A stretch of DNA of 64,000 nt, from contig JAHDVF020000937.1 of the NCBI GenBank assembly GCA_022606425.2, positions 930,001 to 994,000 of the forward strand. The letters run 5' to 3'. The translations under genes and the position numbers were made by a program. The notes below the pieces were generated by a model, which ran no database searches, was not told the DNA's origin, and saw only the letters and a list, made by a program, of their open reading frames with translations. The stretch comes from Lepidostoma basale (lineage: Eukaryota; Arthropoda; Insecta; Trichoptera; Lepidostomatidae). The stretch's first letter is position 1; each line of letters opens with the position of its first letter. Shown here piece by piece: positions 29,970 to 40,199 of this stretch.

Positions 29970-31320
29970 CCGTTTTCGCTTTATTATTTATATTTAAAAA
30001 AATCTTAAGCTAATAAGCATTTAGATTATTTTTATTTACTTCAATTTATAGATATTTATTAACCGTCGCGTTGCCATGTGGTCAATTGAGTTTCCACTGC
30101 CAATTTAAAGTTGATTTTATTTAAACCTATGGACCCTAACATTATAAAAAATAATTGTAATCCTCCATTGAAGTGTTCTCAATATTTCGTAATAAAAAAA
30201 AAGCAAAAAATTACTTCCTTCATCCCAAAAAAATATATTTTTTAAGACTGCCCTCACCTTCATTCGTGTTAAGGTAGAATTTGTTTTGCTAATATTTACA
30301 ACTTTATCAAAAGTGACAAATACTTACTCGCTGTTTTGAACGTATTATAAATGATATGTTTGGCCTTTTCTCATAGGTACGTAATAATACCGACTGTGGA
30401 CGGAAACGCAGCACGCAACTTAATAATATCAGAACTGTGAAAATATTAACACTTTACCAAAAGGGACAAATATTAATACGTACTCGTTGTCTTGAACGTA
30501 CTATACATTTTGCCTGGGTGCCTTTATCATACGTAAAATTATGGCGCCACGGCCGCGGCGCGGCGCGGCGGGGCGAGACAAGTTCATACTTGGTGTCAGT
30601 TGCTCATATGCTGTGACGCATTCCATATCAGAAATCGCATGGTTCCAGAAAAAAATTAATAAAGATATGTTTTTCAAATAATCCATGTATGTTATAGATA
30701 TCGATCTATTCCTAATGAAATTTCCTACAAGATGACATAAATTAAATTTTGATTCATTGAGTCATATGCTTGATATTTAGATAAAATTAGCGGTAAACTG
30801 AATTGACCACATGGGAGCGAGCGTTTTGTTTTGAACACGGTACGTCAAGGGTTAAGCGAATTTGTAAGATTTTAAAGATTTTTTGGTTTAAATTATTAAT
30901 ATGGATAACAAAACCTATAAATTTTGAACTCCTAAACCACCTTCACATGCTTTTACATCAGCTTAAAAACATTTTTTCAAATATATTTCTATGAAAATGT
31001 AAGCTGTATTAATGTATGCTGTAAAGGCATCTTGGTTATACTCGTATATTAAGACCAGTATGAAGTTTTAAGTTATGCAAAATGAATACAATATTTAAGA
31101 GTTAATTGGATATGCCAATCAGCCGGCTGTCAGTAAGTGACTCCAAAGGTCTCATTATGTATTGAAAAAATACGAAATTATATTACTTGTTTTGAGACTG
31201 ACTTCTGTGCCGTAGAACCGGTCTGCCTAGCGTCCTCTTTCAAGCTCAACTTATTATGCTTATTTCAATATACCTACATTATATCATACAAAAGAAAAAT
31301 ATTTTTTGCTTTATTTTTAA
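29970..31320. other. No gene seen; GC spike at 30540-30585
   Basis: AT-rich unique DNA. GGCCGCGGCGCGGCGCGGCG near 30550 is a sharp GC spike. A partial direct repeat (ACTTTATCAAAAGTGACAAA / ACTTTACCAAAAGGGACAAA) lies at about 30301 and 30451. Confidence 0.45.
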
Positions 31321-31374
31321 AATTATTATAGGGTGTTTTAATTAAAAATTATGTTAATGTCTATGATATTGACC

Positions 31375-31695
31375 TTATTTAATAGATAATTTTATGCCAT
31401 TGTTATTTAAATATGATTTCGGGTATTTGAGCGCCGCGACTAGCTCGAATGAAGCGCAATCGTGAAGTCCAATTTTCGACAATTGCCGTCTTTGTGGAAG
31501 CGTACTATCCACTAGAGTGTACGTGGTGCGAAAATGATCCATGGTCTTCCGAATAACTTGCTCGGATGGACGATTATGTCGTCCGAAAAATGGACGTAGG
31601 GTATGATAAGTTTGGCGAATCGAACCATGATTTACAAAATAAATTTGCGCAATTTGCAAGCGCTGTTCAGACGTCAGTCAATTCGTGGTAAAATG
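31375..31695 (-). mobile_element. Mariner-like transposase N-terminal remnant
   Basis: The minus strand encodes ELTSEQRLQIAQIYFVNHGS, IRQTYHTLRPFFGRHNRPSE, QVIRKTMDHFRTTYTLVD and PQRRQL. This is the helix-turn-helix (DUF4817-like) region found at the N-terminus of insect Tc1/mariner-related transposases. The following codons do not match a catalytic DDE domain, so the element is truncated. No clear inverted repeats were found. Confidence 0.55.
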
Positions 31696-31699
31696 GCAA

Positions 31700-32510
31700 A
31701 ACGCTTCATGTTGCTTCATGTTTGATACAATTACTTCAAAATTGGTACTTTTTGATGTAAGAGCAATTTAAATACAGTCTTTGGCGTTTAATAGATTTAT
31801 GTTCTTCGTTATGTTCATTAGAGTGGAAAAGCCTTGTTAACAAAGGTAGGTTGTTGCAAACTTTTTTACCGCCTCCTCATGTGAAATTTTGAAAGCTTTC
31901 GCAGCTTTTGACAACCAAAAAGACGACAGATTTCTCTCGCACACACCTGAATTGTTTAAGTTTGTAAAAATACTAACACGTTTATGAAATAGCTTACTAG
32001 AAAAAATTCCTTATTACCCCAAAATAATTCATTTTTACCCCATTTGGGGTAATTTTCCCCGGTTCCCGATCGCTGTCCTAGAGCTATAGAATTAGTTAAA
32101 AAAAGTTGTTGTATTCTGTTTGAAATTGTTCGAATCTTTTGTAATTCCCTAGAGAGCCTACCCCCGCGAGGTGTAGTACGTATTACACCCGCGCTAGGTT
32201 AGGCAGGGGCTGGCGGGTGAAGGATTGCCTCGCCGCTCACTCTCCTCTCGCCCCCGGCCCCGTTAACAGGTTGTTTGCCATCAATTAGCTGCTCTCATTT
32301 GTATTCACGCCGCTTGTTTAGGTGTAAACAATCATTTCATTTACAATTTGTTGCCCGCAATGCACTGCTTCTATCATGTACTTCTTCTTCCTCCTGGCAA
32401 TGGAAAGCTTCTATTGTAAGGAATTCAAAATTATTTGTTTAGCCAAATAGACATAACAAGAAGAATGAGAATAGAATTAATGCAGTATATATGAAATTGC
32501 ACACTGCACA
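31700..32510. other. Unique DNA with island at 32160-32360
   Basis: No gene. CCCCGCGAGGTGTAGTACG, GCGGGTGAAGGATTGCCTCG and GCCATCAATTAGCTGCTCTC lie in non-repetitive sequence with homeodomain-like cores. A perfect palindrome, ATTACCCCAAATGGGGTAAT-like, lies at about 32034-32053. Confidence 0.4.
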
Positions 32511-32514
32511 TTAT

Positions 32515-32710
32515 CCAAACAAAGTGCTGAGAAACTACGAGTGACCCAAAGAGCCATGGAAAGAGCCATGTTAGGAATAAGCCTAAGAGACAGAGTCAGA
32601 AACGATACGGTAAGAGAAAAAACAAAGGTCACTGACATCATCCACCGGGTGGTCTAAAATGGCAATGGGCAGGTCACGTAGCTCAGATGAAAAGTGGACA
32701 ATAAGACTGC
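32515..32710 (+). mobile_element. RTE-like LINE fragment
   Basis: SAEKLRVTQRAMERAMLGIS, LRDRVRNDTVREKTKVTDI and IHRV are readable, then the frame is lost within a deletion. Same subfamily as 5275-5745 and 44800-45155. A LINE-A tip follows at once. Confidence 0.7.
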
Positions 32711-32711
32711 T

Positions 32712-32808
32712 GCAGCGAGAGAAATATGTCAGGAAAGAAAAGTGTGTCAGTCCATTCTTTCTGCCTACCCCTTCGGAGAGACGGCGCGGCGTGATGGTTA
32801 GTTAATTA
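32712..32808 (+). mobile_element. LINE-A 3' tip
   Basis: GAGAGAAATATGTCAGGAAA, CTACCCCTTCGGAGAGACGG and GATGGTTAGTTAATTAG. Confidence 0.75.
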
Positions 32809-32959
32809 GTAAGTTTTGGAACAGGTTATGAAATTCAGTATCTGAGAATGCATCTGCTTAGTCAAAATGACATTTTCTTGAATAGGACAAGTTTCGGCGG
32901 TATCAAGTTGTCTCAAGGAGACCACATGGAAGAAAAAGTATATGAGAACTGACAGTAAT

Positions 32960-33335
32960 GTTAGAACATAAACTTAGACACGTGGCATTGAAACCATGGC
33001 GGATACCACAAGAACGAAGGCTAAAGTGCGGGTGGCAGAGATGCGGGCGTTGAGTACAATAGCAAAAAAGACTCTTCGAAGGTTGAGGAACACGGTTATC
33101 CGAGAAATCCGCAAGGTGGAGGATATCGTAAGATGGGACAGACAACGCAGAAGATACTGGAATTGCTTGCATGCAGAGGATAGACCCCTCCAGAATCCCA
33201 CACGCTGTGGCGTATCAGATTCCTGTTGGCTATCGTCCCCCTGGAAGACCGCCAAAGAGATGAAGGGATAGCTGGCAGTCAACTTCTCAAGAGAGGACGG
33301 CCTGACTACAGGAGTAGACCATGGTCTAAAAGGAA
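32960..33335 (+). mobile_element. LINE RT C-terminal remnant
   Basis: Codons for RTKAKVRVAEMRALSTIAKK, TLRRLRNTVIREIRKVEDIV, RWDRQRRRYWNCLHAEDRP and SPWKTAKEMKG follow the order TKxxxRxxEMRxLxxIxxx ... VRxxxIRxxCxxxDI ... W. It is the same type as 7261-7625 and 42630-42915. Frameshifts occur at the GRPPKR-like segment. Confidence 0.6.
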
Positions 33336-33337
33336 AA

Positions 33338-33592
33338 TAAGAAATTATATATCTTAGACGGATGTGTTGTAAATTCGTATATGACAAAGTGTCAAATGCC
33401 GAAGTTTGAGTATTTAGGTAGCATGTTCACAGTGGATGGCCGAACAGACAATGACTTCGAAAGAAGGGTCGGTGCGGAGAACAAAGTGAATGGAGTTCGT
33501 ACTCCATTCACATCGTTAACGTATTGTTTTTTAACCATTCTTTCTTCATCAGTGCGTTCCATGTGTCCAAACTAACTCAGTGGTCCATTCAT
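33338..33592. mobile_element. Scrambled LINE-A pieces
   Basis: 33340-33395 (+) matches the YLRRMCCKFVYDKVSNAE region. 33396-33490 (+) encodes EYLGSMFTVDGRTDNDFERR, which belongs upstream of it. 33490-33590 is an inverted piece (GTACTCCATTCACATCGTTA on the plus strand) joined at the palindrome GAATGGAGTTCGTACTCCATTC-like centre. The order is rearranged relative to intact copies. Confidence 0.65.
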
Positions 33593-33659
33593 AAATGTAT
33601 AATTTAAAATAATAATAATTTATTGACTTGTTCCGTTTTCATGAAGTAATCTCAAGTTA

Positions 33660-34048
33660 ATAAAACAAATACCCAAGACAGAATACCCGAAGTGCAACAT
33701 AACTCAAGTGTCAAAATTGCTCCGCGTAAAATAAAAGAAACTAGTGTCCTGGGCTGTCTACAAGTGCAGATTACCTAGTGCGTGTTAGTTTGAGAGTGAA
33801 TACGGACCCGTGAGTGTTGGTGGAGCTAATTATCAACAAATTAAATATTTAAACCAATATAAAAATAATCTAAAAATAATCTACCTACACAAACTTTTGT
33901 CTAAGTACATAGATATCACTCATATAAAACGTCAACCAAACCAAAGACAACAAACTGGTGATATAGACTCAAGACGACCACAGACAATATCTGTTTTGAA
34001 CAAAAAATAACAACAACAAAAAAAATTTAATTAAAAAAATTAAAAACA
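33660..34048 (+). mobile_element. Probable 5' untranslated region of LINE-H
   Basis: This is A-rich sequence between the scrambled LINE-A pieces and ORF1, with no competing ORF. The exact 5' end of the element is not visible. I infer it is the leader because ORF1 starts cleanly at 34049 after a poly-A-like AACAACAACAAAAAAAATT stretch. Confidence 0.4.
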
Positions 34049-35029
34049 ATGGACGTAGAAATATATAACTTAAAAGCAAATATGGCAATAAAGGAACTGC
34101 AAGATTGCATCTTGGATGCCACAACAAAGCTTACTAAGGAGCAATTAAACAAACTACTACCCAAATGCAATGAAATTCTAAACCAAACACACATTATGAC
34201 AATACAAATGGCAGAAGTGAGGGCTGAAAACCGCATTTTAAAATCCCTCACACAATATCAGACTGCCGAAGAAGCGCATAAGGGCCAAGAAGTGATTGTA
34301 GTAGAGCCGAAAGAACCACAGACAACTAAAAAAACACTGGAAGAAATAAAGCTCAATATCAATCCAATAAACTCTGGCATCATAGGAATACAAAGCGCGA
34401 CTAAAGGGAAAGTAATAATAAAATGCAAAAGCAAAGAGAGACAAAAAGCGACTGAAGCAATTCAAACACAGATCGGAGAAAAATACAACACCCGTATCCC
34501 AAAACAACGTCTGCCAAGGATTAAAATAGTTAACGTAACAGACGATTTCACCGAAGATGAAATTATTGAAAAGATAAAATACCAAAATGATTTCCTAGAA
34601 GATAATGACGCAAGAATAATGAAAGTTGTTAATGTCCACAAGAACCCTGTCAGCAAAAGTAGTACAATTTACCTAGACCTGGACTCCGAAACACATAAAA
34701 AAATTTTGAACAACAAAAAAATAAACATAGGATGGGAAAGATGTAGAGTGCATGATGCCATAGACATAAAAAGATGCTACAACTGCTACAGATTCAACCA
34801 CAAGGCAAATGAGTGCAAAAAAGACAAACCGACCTGTCCAAAATGTATGGGCGACCACAAGGCCAAAGACTGCAAAGCCGAAATACATGAACATAAATGC
34901 ATAAATTGTGAAGAAACAACAAAAATTATCAAAACCAAACTCGATTCTAATCATGCAGCTTGGAGTTTTGATTGCCCGGTTTACCTGAAAAAAGTTGAAC
35001 AAGAAAAAAACAAACTGTCTTTTTTGTGA
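34049..35029 (+). CDS. LINE-H ORF1, gag-like zinc-knuckle protein
   Basis: This is a 326-residue open frame starting at ATG. It is the RNA-binding gag-like protein of a Jockey/I-type non-LTR retrotransposon, which packages element RNA. Residues 1-100 are charged and helix-prone. Residues 108-235 include KGKVIIKCKSKERQKA and TIYLDLDSETH, as in the RNA-recognition-like part of insect gags. Three zinc knuckles follow: C243-x2-C246-x4-H251-x4-C256, C263-x2-C266-x3-H270-x4-C275, and a degenerate C284-x2-C287 ... H302-x6-C309 ending WSFDCPVY. The C-terminus overlaps the next ORF. The frame is fully open, so the insertion is young. Its translation has no sign of host function. Confidence 0.85.
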   Translation: MDVEIYNLKANMAIKELQDCILDATTKLTKEQLNKLLPKCNEILNQTHIMTIQMAEVRAENRILKSLTQYQTAEEAHKGQEVIVVEPKEPQTTKKTLEEIKLNINPINSGIIGIQSATKGKVIIKCKSKERQKATEAIQTQIGEKYNTRIPKQRLPRIKIVNVTDDFTEDEIIEKIKYQNDFLEDNDARIMKVVNVHKNPVSKSSTIYLDLDSETHKKILNNKKINIGWERCRVHDAIDIKRCYNCYRFNHKANECKKDKPTCPKCMGDHKAKDCKAEIHEHKCINCEETTKIIKTKLDSNHAAWSFDCPVYLKKVEQEKNKLSFL

Positions 35030-35034
35030 AGAAA

Positions 35035-35859
35035 ATGGAAAACCTAAAAATTATGTACATGAATATAAGAGGGTTAAAATCAAAAATTGACGAACTAAAC
35101 ATATATATCACAAATCTAGAGTACCAACCACATGTAGTCGTCTTGACTGAAACCTGGCTCAGTGATAGTGAAAGTAAACTGTATAATCTAAACAACTACA
35201 CAGGAGTGCACTCCTGTAGGAATCGTAGAGGTGGAGGGGTGGCTATTTACATCAGAACACAGATAGACTTTAAAACTATAAAAGAAGAAACATACCTAAG
35301 CAACAACAACCTCCTGAAAGTACATATTAATGAAATAGATCTTACAATAAATGCAATATACAGACAACCAGGAACCAGCAACAAAAAGGAATACATAGAA
35401 TATTTAGACAGAATGTTAACGGGAGAACACAGGAGTGCAAAATGTGAGACCATAATAGGGGACCTTAAATTCAACCTGCTTTCCAGTGATAAACTCACAA
35501 AGGACTATATTAATACAATTAAAGGAAGTAATCTTGGATTTATCAACTCAATAAAAGAAATTGATTATACACGGAAAAATGACAAAGGAAAAAATACTAT
35601 AATTGACCATGTAATGACAAACCAGGAATTAGCTGATTCAACGACACTTGAACTATTCGACACACCACTGAGCGATCACAGAGGAATAAATATTGAACTA
35701 AAAACTATACCCAGACAGAGAATAAAACATCAACAATATACCACAAAGAAAATTAACTACAACAAACTAAAAGAAAGCCTAGGAGAAACAATACAGAAAG
35801 AAGAACCAGGAACCTTCAAAGCGCTTCAAGACAAAATATCTGAAACAAATCATAATTAA
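35035..35859 (+). CDS. LINE-H ORF2, endonuclease only; RT deleted
   Basis: ATG at 35035 lies five bases past the ORF1 stop, so reinitiation is likely; a GTG at 35026 would overlap it. It encodes an exonuclease-endonuclease-phosphatase domain: KIMYMNIRGLKSKIDEL at the start, VVLTETWLSD with the catalytic glutamate, RRGGGVAIYIR, AIYRQPG, IIGDLKFN and finally the SDHRG motif. In the element this domain nicks target DNA. After KALQDKISE the frame runs into the 3' untranslated region and stops. About two thirds of a normal ORF2, including all of the RT, is missing. The junction lies near 35836, where AAAATATCTGAAACAA is shared with the intact 3' end at 21624. Confidence 0.85.
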   Translation: MENLKIMYMNIRGLKSKIDELNIYITNLEYQPHVVVLTETWLSDSESKLYNLNNYTGVHSCRNRRGGGVAIYIRTQIDFKTIKEETYLSNNNLLKVHINEIDLTINAIYRQPGTSNKKEYIEYLDRMLTGEHRSAKCETIIGDLKFNLLSSDKLTKDYINTIKGSNLGFINSIKEIDYTRKNDKGKNTIIDHVMTNQELADSTTLELFDTPLSDHRGINIELKTIPRQRIKHQQYTTKKINYNKLKESLGETIQKEEPGTFKALQDKISETNHN

Positions 35860-35925
35860 TAGTACCTAAGATCTAAAAATGTAACCATATAACCCAATCG
35901 GGTTTTTAAAAAAAATAAATCAAAT

Positions 35926-35952
<27 letters not shown>
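35860..35952 (+). mobile_element. LINE-H 3' end and poly-A tail
   Basis: AAGATCTAAAAATGTAACC and CCATATAACCCAATCGGG match the 3' end at 21650-21715. A 27-base run of A at 35926-35952 ends the element, indicating poly-A-primed retrotransposition. Confidence 0.85.
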
Positions 35953-35959
<7 letters not shown>

Positions 35960-36062
35960 ATTGGGACATTTGATAATGTCTTAGAAGGGTGAAACATGTC
36001 ATTCTCATAAAATATAACAAAATTTCTAGAAAACTGTCATTTTCATTCACATTAATAAGAAT
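35953..36062 (+). repeat. HHR-1 repeat, right half
   Basis: The plus-strand core has UUGAUAA (35970-35976), an extra U, stem II GUCUUA/AAGGGU, GAAA (35991-35994), C-AU-G and GUC ending at 36000. The arm TAAAATATAACAAAATTTCT and TTTTCATTCACATTAATAA follows. C3 and G8 differ from the hammerhead consensus. Confidence 0.7.
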
Positions 36063-36119
36063 TGGGCATTAATTTGGATATAAAGTATATAAAATATGCG
36101 TTTTTACGGCTTTGATCAG

Positions 36120-36235
36120 AAATCTGTAGGATCTATATGTGGTCTGTTCTCAAGAGGGTTGTTGCTCCTGTGAGGTGCATTCCCAGTTGTTCTTCAACCT
36201 TTAAGGAGGTTTTCAGCGTGGTTTATGCAATAAAG
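36120..36235 (-). mobile_element. LINE-F 3' fragment
   Basis: ATGTGGTCTGTTCTCAAGAG, GTTGCTCCTGTGAGGTGCAT and TTCAACCTTTAAGGAGGTTT match 39835-39905 and 63898-63980. Confidence 0.6.
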
Positions 36236-36239
36236 CAGA

Positions 36240-38084
36240 GTTAAAAATAAGTATTATTTTAATTATAGTATAATTTTATATTTGTTTATTGTTCATAATT
36301 TCCGATTGGAATCCTTAATATTATTTTCCATAATAAACTAGTAAGATTCTAATAAATCTAATTAATGTCCATCACTTCTTATTCCGAAGGAAACGGCGTT
36401 GATAGAGAAGAACTGCAGCCAGATAAGCCTATCTTGACTTAAGATTTTTCAGCTTTAATGTTAACTACGGCCTGGCTCGACCGTTTATTCTGTTTTTTAC
36501 ATAACTCTTCCTCGTTCCGAATCTGCAATCCACCCTGTGACCCTTGTGGGTTTTATGATCTTTTTCGTTTACCTTGCATACCACTTAAATATCTACGTTT
36601 AGCAAGCTTCTTTTAAAATAAATCTACTGAAAAAATCTATTCTTGTCGCGATTCTTGTTGGAATATCATTGTAATAGTAAGTTATTTAAAATTTTAAAAA
36701 GTTTTCAAATGATGAAATTACTATTAAATAGAAATAAATTTATACTTCTATGTAGAAAGTTAACATTTAGTTGAGATATTAATAAAAAATCCCTGAAAGC
36801 GTAAATGTAAATAAATAAAAATATGAAAATAAGTAGATTTAATGTTTCATATGATGAAACAGTGTTTTATAATAATTTAAATATGTACATATAATATACA
36901 GAAAAAAGTTATTAATATGTATTTTAAAAATTAAGTTATCTTTAAAAAAGTATATAGGTATACTCGTATATATTCTGCTGGTTTCAGAACCTTAATCCTA
37001 TTATATGGTATCTTTTTATTTTCTTACTATTATGCCACTTTTAGATTTTCGATAGTGAGGATTAAAAACAGTATACGACCAATATGTAATGTTTAGAAAA
37101 AAAAAATATAGACTTCAATATTTTTATTGAAATCTTGTAGAGAAATTACAATTTGAGCTGTGTACACGACTGACCAGTTTATAGATGTATGCGATCTTGA
37201 CAAACTCGATAACAAAATATAATAATAAGCAACTGAATAAAAAACACCAGGTAATTACTACGTTTTTCAGTTTGATTTGTTATAATGTACTTATTTGAAC
37301 AAACAATAAAAAACTTTGATGTTTTGGAATGACATTGCCATGCTATGATTCATGTATAAGCTAATATAAAAGTCGACTTTGAATTCAGATTTCTGGAATG
37401 ATAAATCGCACTAGGAAACTACGTTTCAAATAATTACACCGACAAGTATACCTGATTGATTAGGCAATCAACTCTGAGATTAGGCGCCTTCTTGTGATTC
37501 GGTCTGGCCGCCGAATTAGTTAAAATTCCCGCCCAAATTAAAAATCGAACCGAAAATTAGTTGCCAGCGCAAAAAAACGAAAAAAAGTCTCTACCGGGTC
37601 ATACCTAGGACCGGCCACAATAAATCACTTTCACTTTTGGAACAGAAGACCGCTCGAGTTGGTTTTTGTGGCTTACCGACCGGCGGCTTCCTTTCGTTGC
37701 GTAACTCACCTTATTCGGCCCATTGTTGGAGCATTTTTACAGCAATTAGCCGATTTACCTGTACCCAAAATTGGATTATACGCCCTCTGTTTGGCCGATT
37801 CATACCTGCCTCCCTTTGTACGAATTCTCTGATCTTTGAAAAGAACTCAGTGGCGGAACCCAACTAATTCCTCTTGATTACCAACTGACTAACAGCTTAA
37901 GATTTTGAGGTGTTGAAATAGTACAAAAGTGTGATATCAATATTTTTTCTTTCGGAAAATAAGTTGTAAGTAATCGGTTTCATAGTGATCGTTTACATTG
38001 ACAGACTTGCTACTTTATATTTATGCCATCTAATTAAAAATGTTAGAAATCATATATTATTGAATATTTGTGACGTATGTCATG
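36240..38084. other. Unique DNA; GC-moderate block at 37430-37870
   Basis: No gene. The 37637-37867 frame (76 codons) has no recognised domain. The block has CCCGCCCAAATTAAAAATCG and GACCGGCCACAATAAATCAC. It is not repeated in the window and could be an unrecognised repeat or a conserved segment. Confidence 0.35.
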
Positions 38085-38520
38085 GACTTGGACTTGGATC
38101 TTTTGGCTTACAGAGGTTCAGGTCTTGTTACTATTCCTCCTACATCTGATGGGAACATTGTTGGAAAGGTGATTTGGCGGGTTATTGGTTTATGCGGAGG
38201 CTTGATTTGTATGCCCGGAGTGTTGCTCTGAAGGAGGATCGATTTTGGGCGTTTGTGGCGGCTGGAGGTGTTTGGGTCGTAATTTGAGAGGTATTTTATT
38301 GTGGGGTTAGGATGTGAAGGGAGTCATTTGTAAAAACGTTCGGCGAGAAATAAATTCATCTATCATCTGGATTCCTGCATCTAGTTGCAGTTGTGTGATC
38401 CTGTTCCATGAAGGTGAATCAAGCGATTAACGGATTGCCTTATTTTGCAGGATTTGTAGTTTCCGTATGTGACTCGAAGCTGCATAGCCACAGATTGGGT
38501 TCTATCAGTAAAAATTGTGC
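38085..38520 (-). mobile_element. Jockey-like LINE, degraded RT C-terminus
   Basis: The minus strand reads ICGYAASSHIRKLQILQNKA then IR and a stop. In shifted frames it continues SPSWNRITQLQLDAGIQMID, EFISRRTFLQM and YLSNYDPNTSSRHKRPKSIL. The order WGYAxxxHIxKLQxxQNKxLR ... HPNP... YxxxxxxRxKRPxxIL is the C-terminal domain of Jockey-clade RTs. Several frameshifts make it an old copy. Confidence 0.65.
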
Positions 38521-38817
38521 GTTATATATCATAGAGTAAATAACGATTTAACAAAATAATAAAATAATATCCCTAAAGGTTGTAAGAATATGTTATTAGA
38601 CTATAATAACTTTATATTTTAATGTAAAAAAGTTCATAATATAATAGTTATTATGATTTTTGGTAGATACCATATACATAATACTTAAATATATTTATAT
38701 ATAATCAATAAATTTTTAAATAGTCCATTGTTTTGGCCGAAACACTATGATACTTTAACATTATAAACTGTTAAATTAAAAAAACTTTTTTTTGTGTATC
38801 ACAATTGTATTTTTATT

Positions 38818-38864
38818 TTACTCGACAGCTGTTTCGTCAACCTATGTTGACATCATCATTTATC
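38818..38864 (-). ncRNA. Hammerhead-like motif, HHR-2 left (minus)
   Basis: On the minus strand the core is AUGAUGA (rc of 38853-38859), with extra U, stem II GUCAAC/GUUGAC (six perfect pairs), GAAA (rc of 38832-38835) and C-AGCU-G, then triplet GUC. Only C3 is changed. Confidence 0.6.
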
Positions 38865-38887
38865 ATTTACATTTCATATATTATTGT

Positions 38888-38933
38888 AACCCCTGATGAT
38901 ATCAACATAGGTTGACGAAACAGGTGTCGCGTA
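38888..38933 (+). ncRNA. Hammerhead-like motif, HHR-2 right (plus)
   Basis: Perfect CUGAUGA (38893-38899), extra U, stem II UCAAC/GUUGA (five pairs), GAAA (38917-38920), C-AGGU-G and triplet GUC ending at 38928. Stem I pairs are C-G, a mismatch, C-G and A-U. All invariant core bases are present. It faces the minus-strand motif at 38818-38864. Confidence 0.7.
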
Positions 38934-39004
38934 AAATAAAGATACAATTGTGATACATAAAACACGTTTTTTTAAATTTAACAGTTTATAATAATTTTTT
39001 ATGA

Positions 39005-39590
39005 TACTTGTATTTCTTATAGTTCAAACTAGTTTGAAGCAGTGCTGCAATCATCAGGGAAAACATCGCTGTTCTATTAATCAAACCAAGTCAGTTTTGT
39101 CGACTAGCCAAATAGCAGATTTTGTATGGCGAACGAACAAACAATCATTTATGAAGTAGTTCTTAGTATAACTGGGATGAAAGCGGGTGGTGAGTCCTCA
39201 CAAGCTTTTTCGAGCTTTGCTACGCCTCTGCGCAATGTTATACGCTTCAAAGTGTAGGATAATTAACAGATTTACTGTTGTATCTTATTATTTGCAATCT
39301 CACGTACAAGTGGCGGCTTCGTGAGTGCCGTATAAACCTTCGTGCTCGTACAATACCAAACTTATTTAAATAATTGTTGATTAGAATAGTAAATGTGTGT
39401 AATAGTTGATTCTACTGCTCCACTGCCAGATGCTGTTGGTCTCTCTATAATAACCATTCAAACAAATCAGAATAAAGAGAGATTAATTTTGTTTATATTG
39501 TGTATACGTCATTATTGAGTAAGTTTGGCATTATATGGCGAATTTTAGAAGTAGTTATATTTTTTTGAATATTGTCACTCAGACACGTTT
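39005..39590. other. No gene seen
   Basis: Unique DNA of mixed composition. Confidence 0.4.
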
Positions 39591-39595
39591 TTCAC

Positions 39596-39720
39596 AAATC
39601 CTCTTCTTCTTCTCTGTCGTATTCCTCATGATTGAGGGTCGTGTCCGTCCTGTAACCTGTAAACTATTGACTATGGTGCGCCATGCGCTCCTGTCACTCG
39701 TCAATCTCTAGGGTGCAGCT
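39596..39720 (-). mobile_element. LINE 3' end, unclassified
   Basis: CTCTTCTTCTTCTCTGTCGT, TTCCTCATGATTGAGGGTCG and GTGCGCCATGCGCTCCTGTC read on the minus strand as a sequence ending in (GAAGAA)n, as RTE-like ends do. No coding frame could be followed. Confidence 0.4.
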
Positions 39721-39804
39721 AATAAGAGACCAATCAGTCCTGATTTGAATTTTTTTCTAATTATTGTTGTATGGCAGAAGTGAAGAAAACAAAAGGATAA
39801 CGAT

Positions 39805-40195
39805 TTCTTCTTCTTCCTTGTTGTAGACCTATGTAGTCTGTTCTCCAGAGTGTTGCTCCTCCTGTGAGGTAGATTCCTAGCTGTCCTTCCATCTTTTAGG
39901 AGGTCTTCCACGAGGACGAACCCTATGAGGCTGATTATGCAACGCAATATAGGGGAGTCTGGTGGTGTCCATTCTTTGAACATGCCCGTACCAGTCCTTT
40001 TTTTGCTGTCTGCTCCATCTTATAATATCCTCAACCTCACATATCTCTCTTATTCTGCTGTTCCTCGCGTGATCTCTCAGCGTCTAGCCTGCTATCGTCC
40101 TCAGTGTCTTCATCTCAAACCTTGTTTGGTCCTTACTGTGTCTGCCCTTGCTTCGACGCCATATGTTATCATTGGTCTTACGCATGCTTTATAAA
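39805..40195 (-). mobile_element. LINE-F, RT C-terminal remnant
   Basis: The minus strand gives ITYGVEARADTVRTKQGL at the start, then ERYVRLRIL, KKRTGTGMFKEWTPPDSPIL, RCIISLIGFVLVEDLLKDG and, in a second frame, GRPPKR-like codons. It ends in (GAAGAA)n. Relatives lie at 42630-42915, 63110-63405 and 63885-64000. Confidence 0.65.
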
Positions 40196-40199
40196 TTAG

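Larger units (their letters stand above)
38715..39000. repeat. HHR-2 repeat, nearly complete palindrome
   Basis: The left end is TAGTCCATTGTTTTGGCCGA. Arms GTGTATCACAATTGTATTTT and AGATACAATTGTGATACATA surround two opposed ribozyme-like centres separated by about 30 bp. The right end returns to AACAGTTTATAATAAT, mirroring ATTATAAACTGTT at 38760. This is the best full-length view of HHR-2, about 285 bp with no ORF. Confidence 0.85.

Noticed and set aside
32880..32930. Hammerhead-like motif around CAAGTTTCGGCGGTATCAAG
   Set aside because: Stem II would be only two pairs and no repeat arms flank it.
35026..35034. GTG at 35026 as the ORF2 start
   Set aside because: ATG at 35035 precedes the conserved KIMYMNIRG motif and is the more likely eukaryotic start.
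37637..37867. 76-codon frame MEQKTARVGF...
   Set aside because: No domain on either strand; could be a repeat but no second copy is present.
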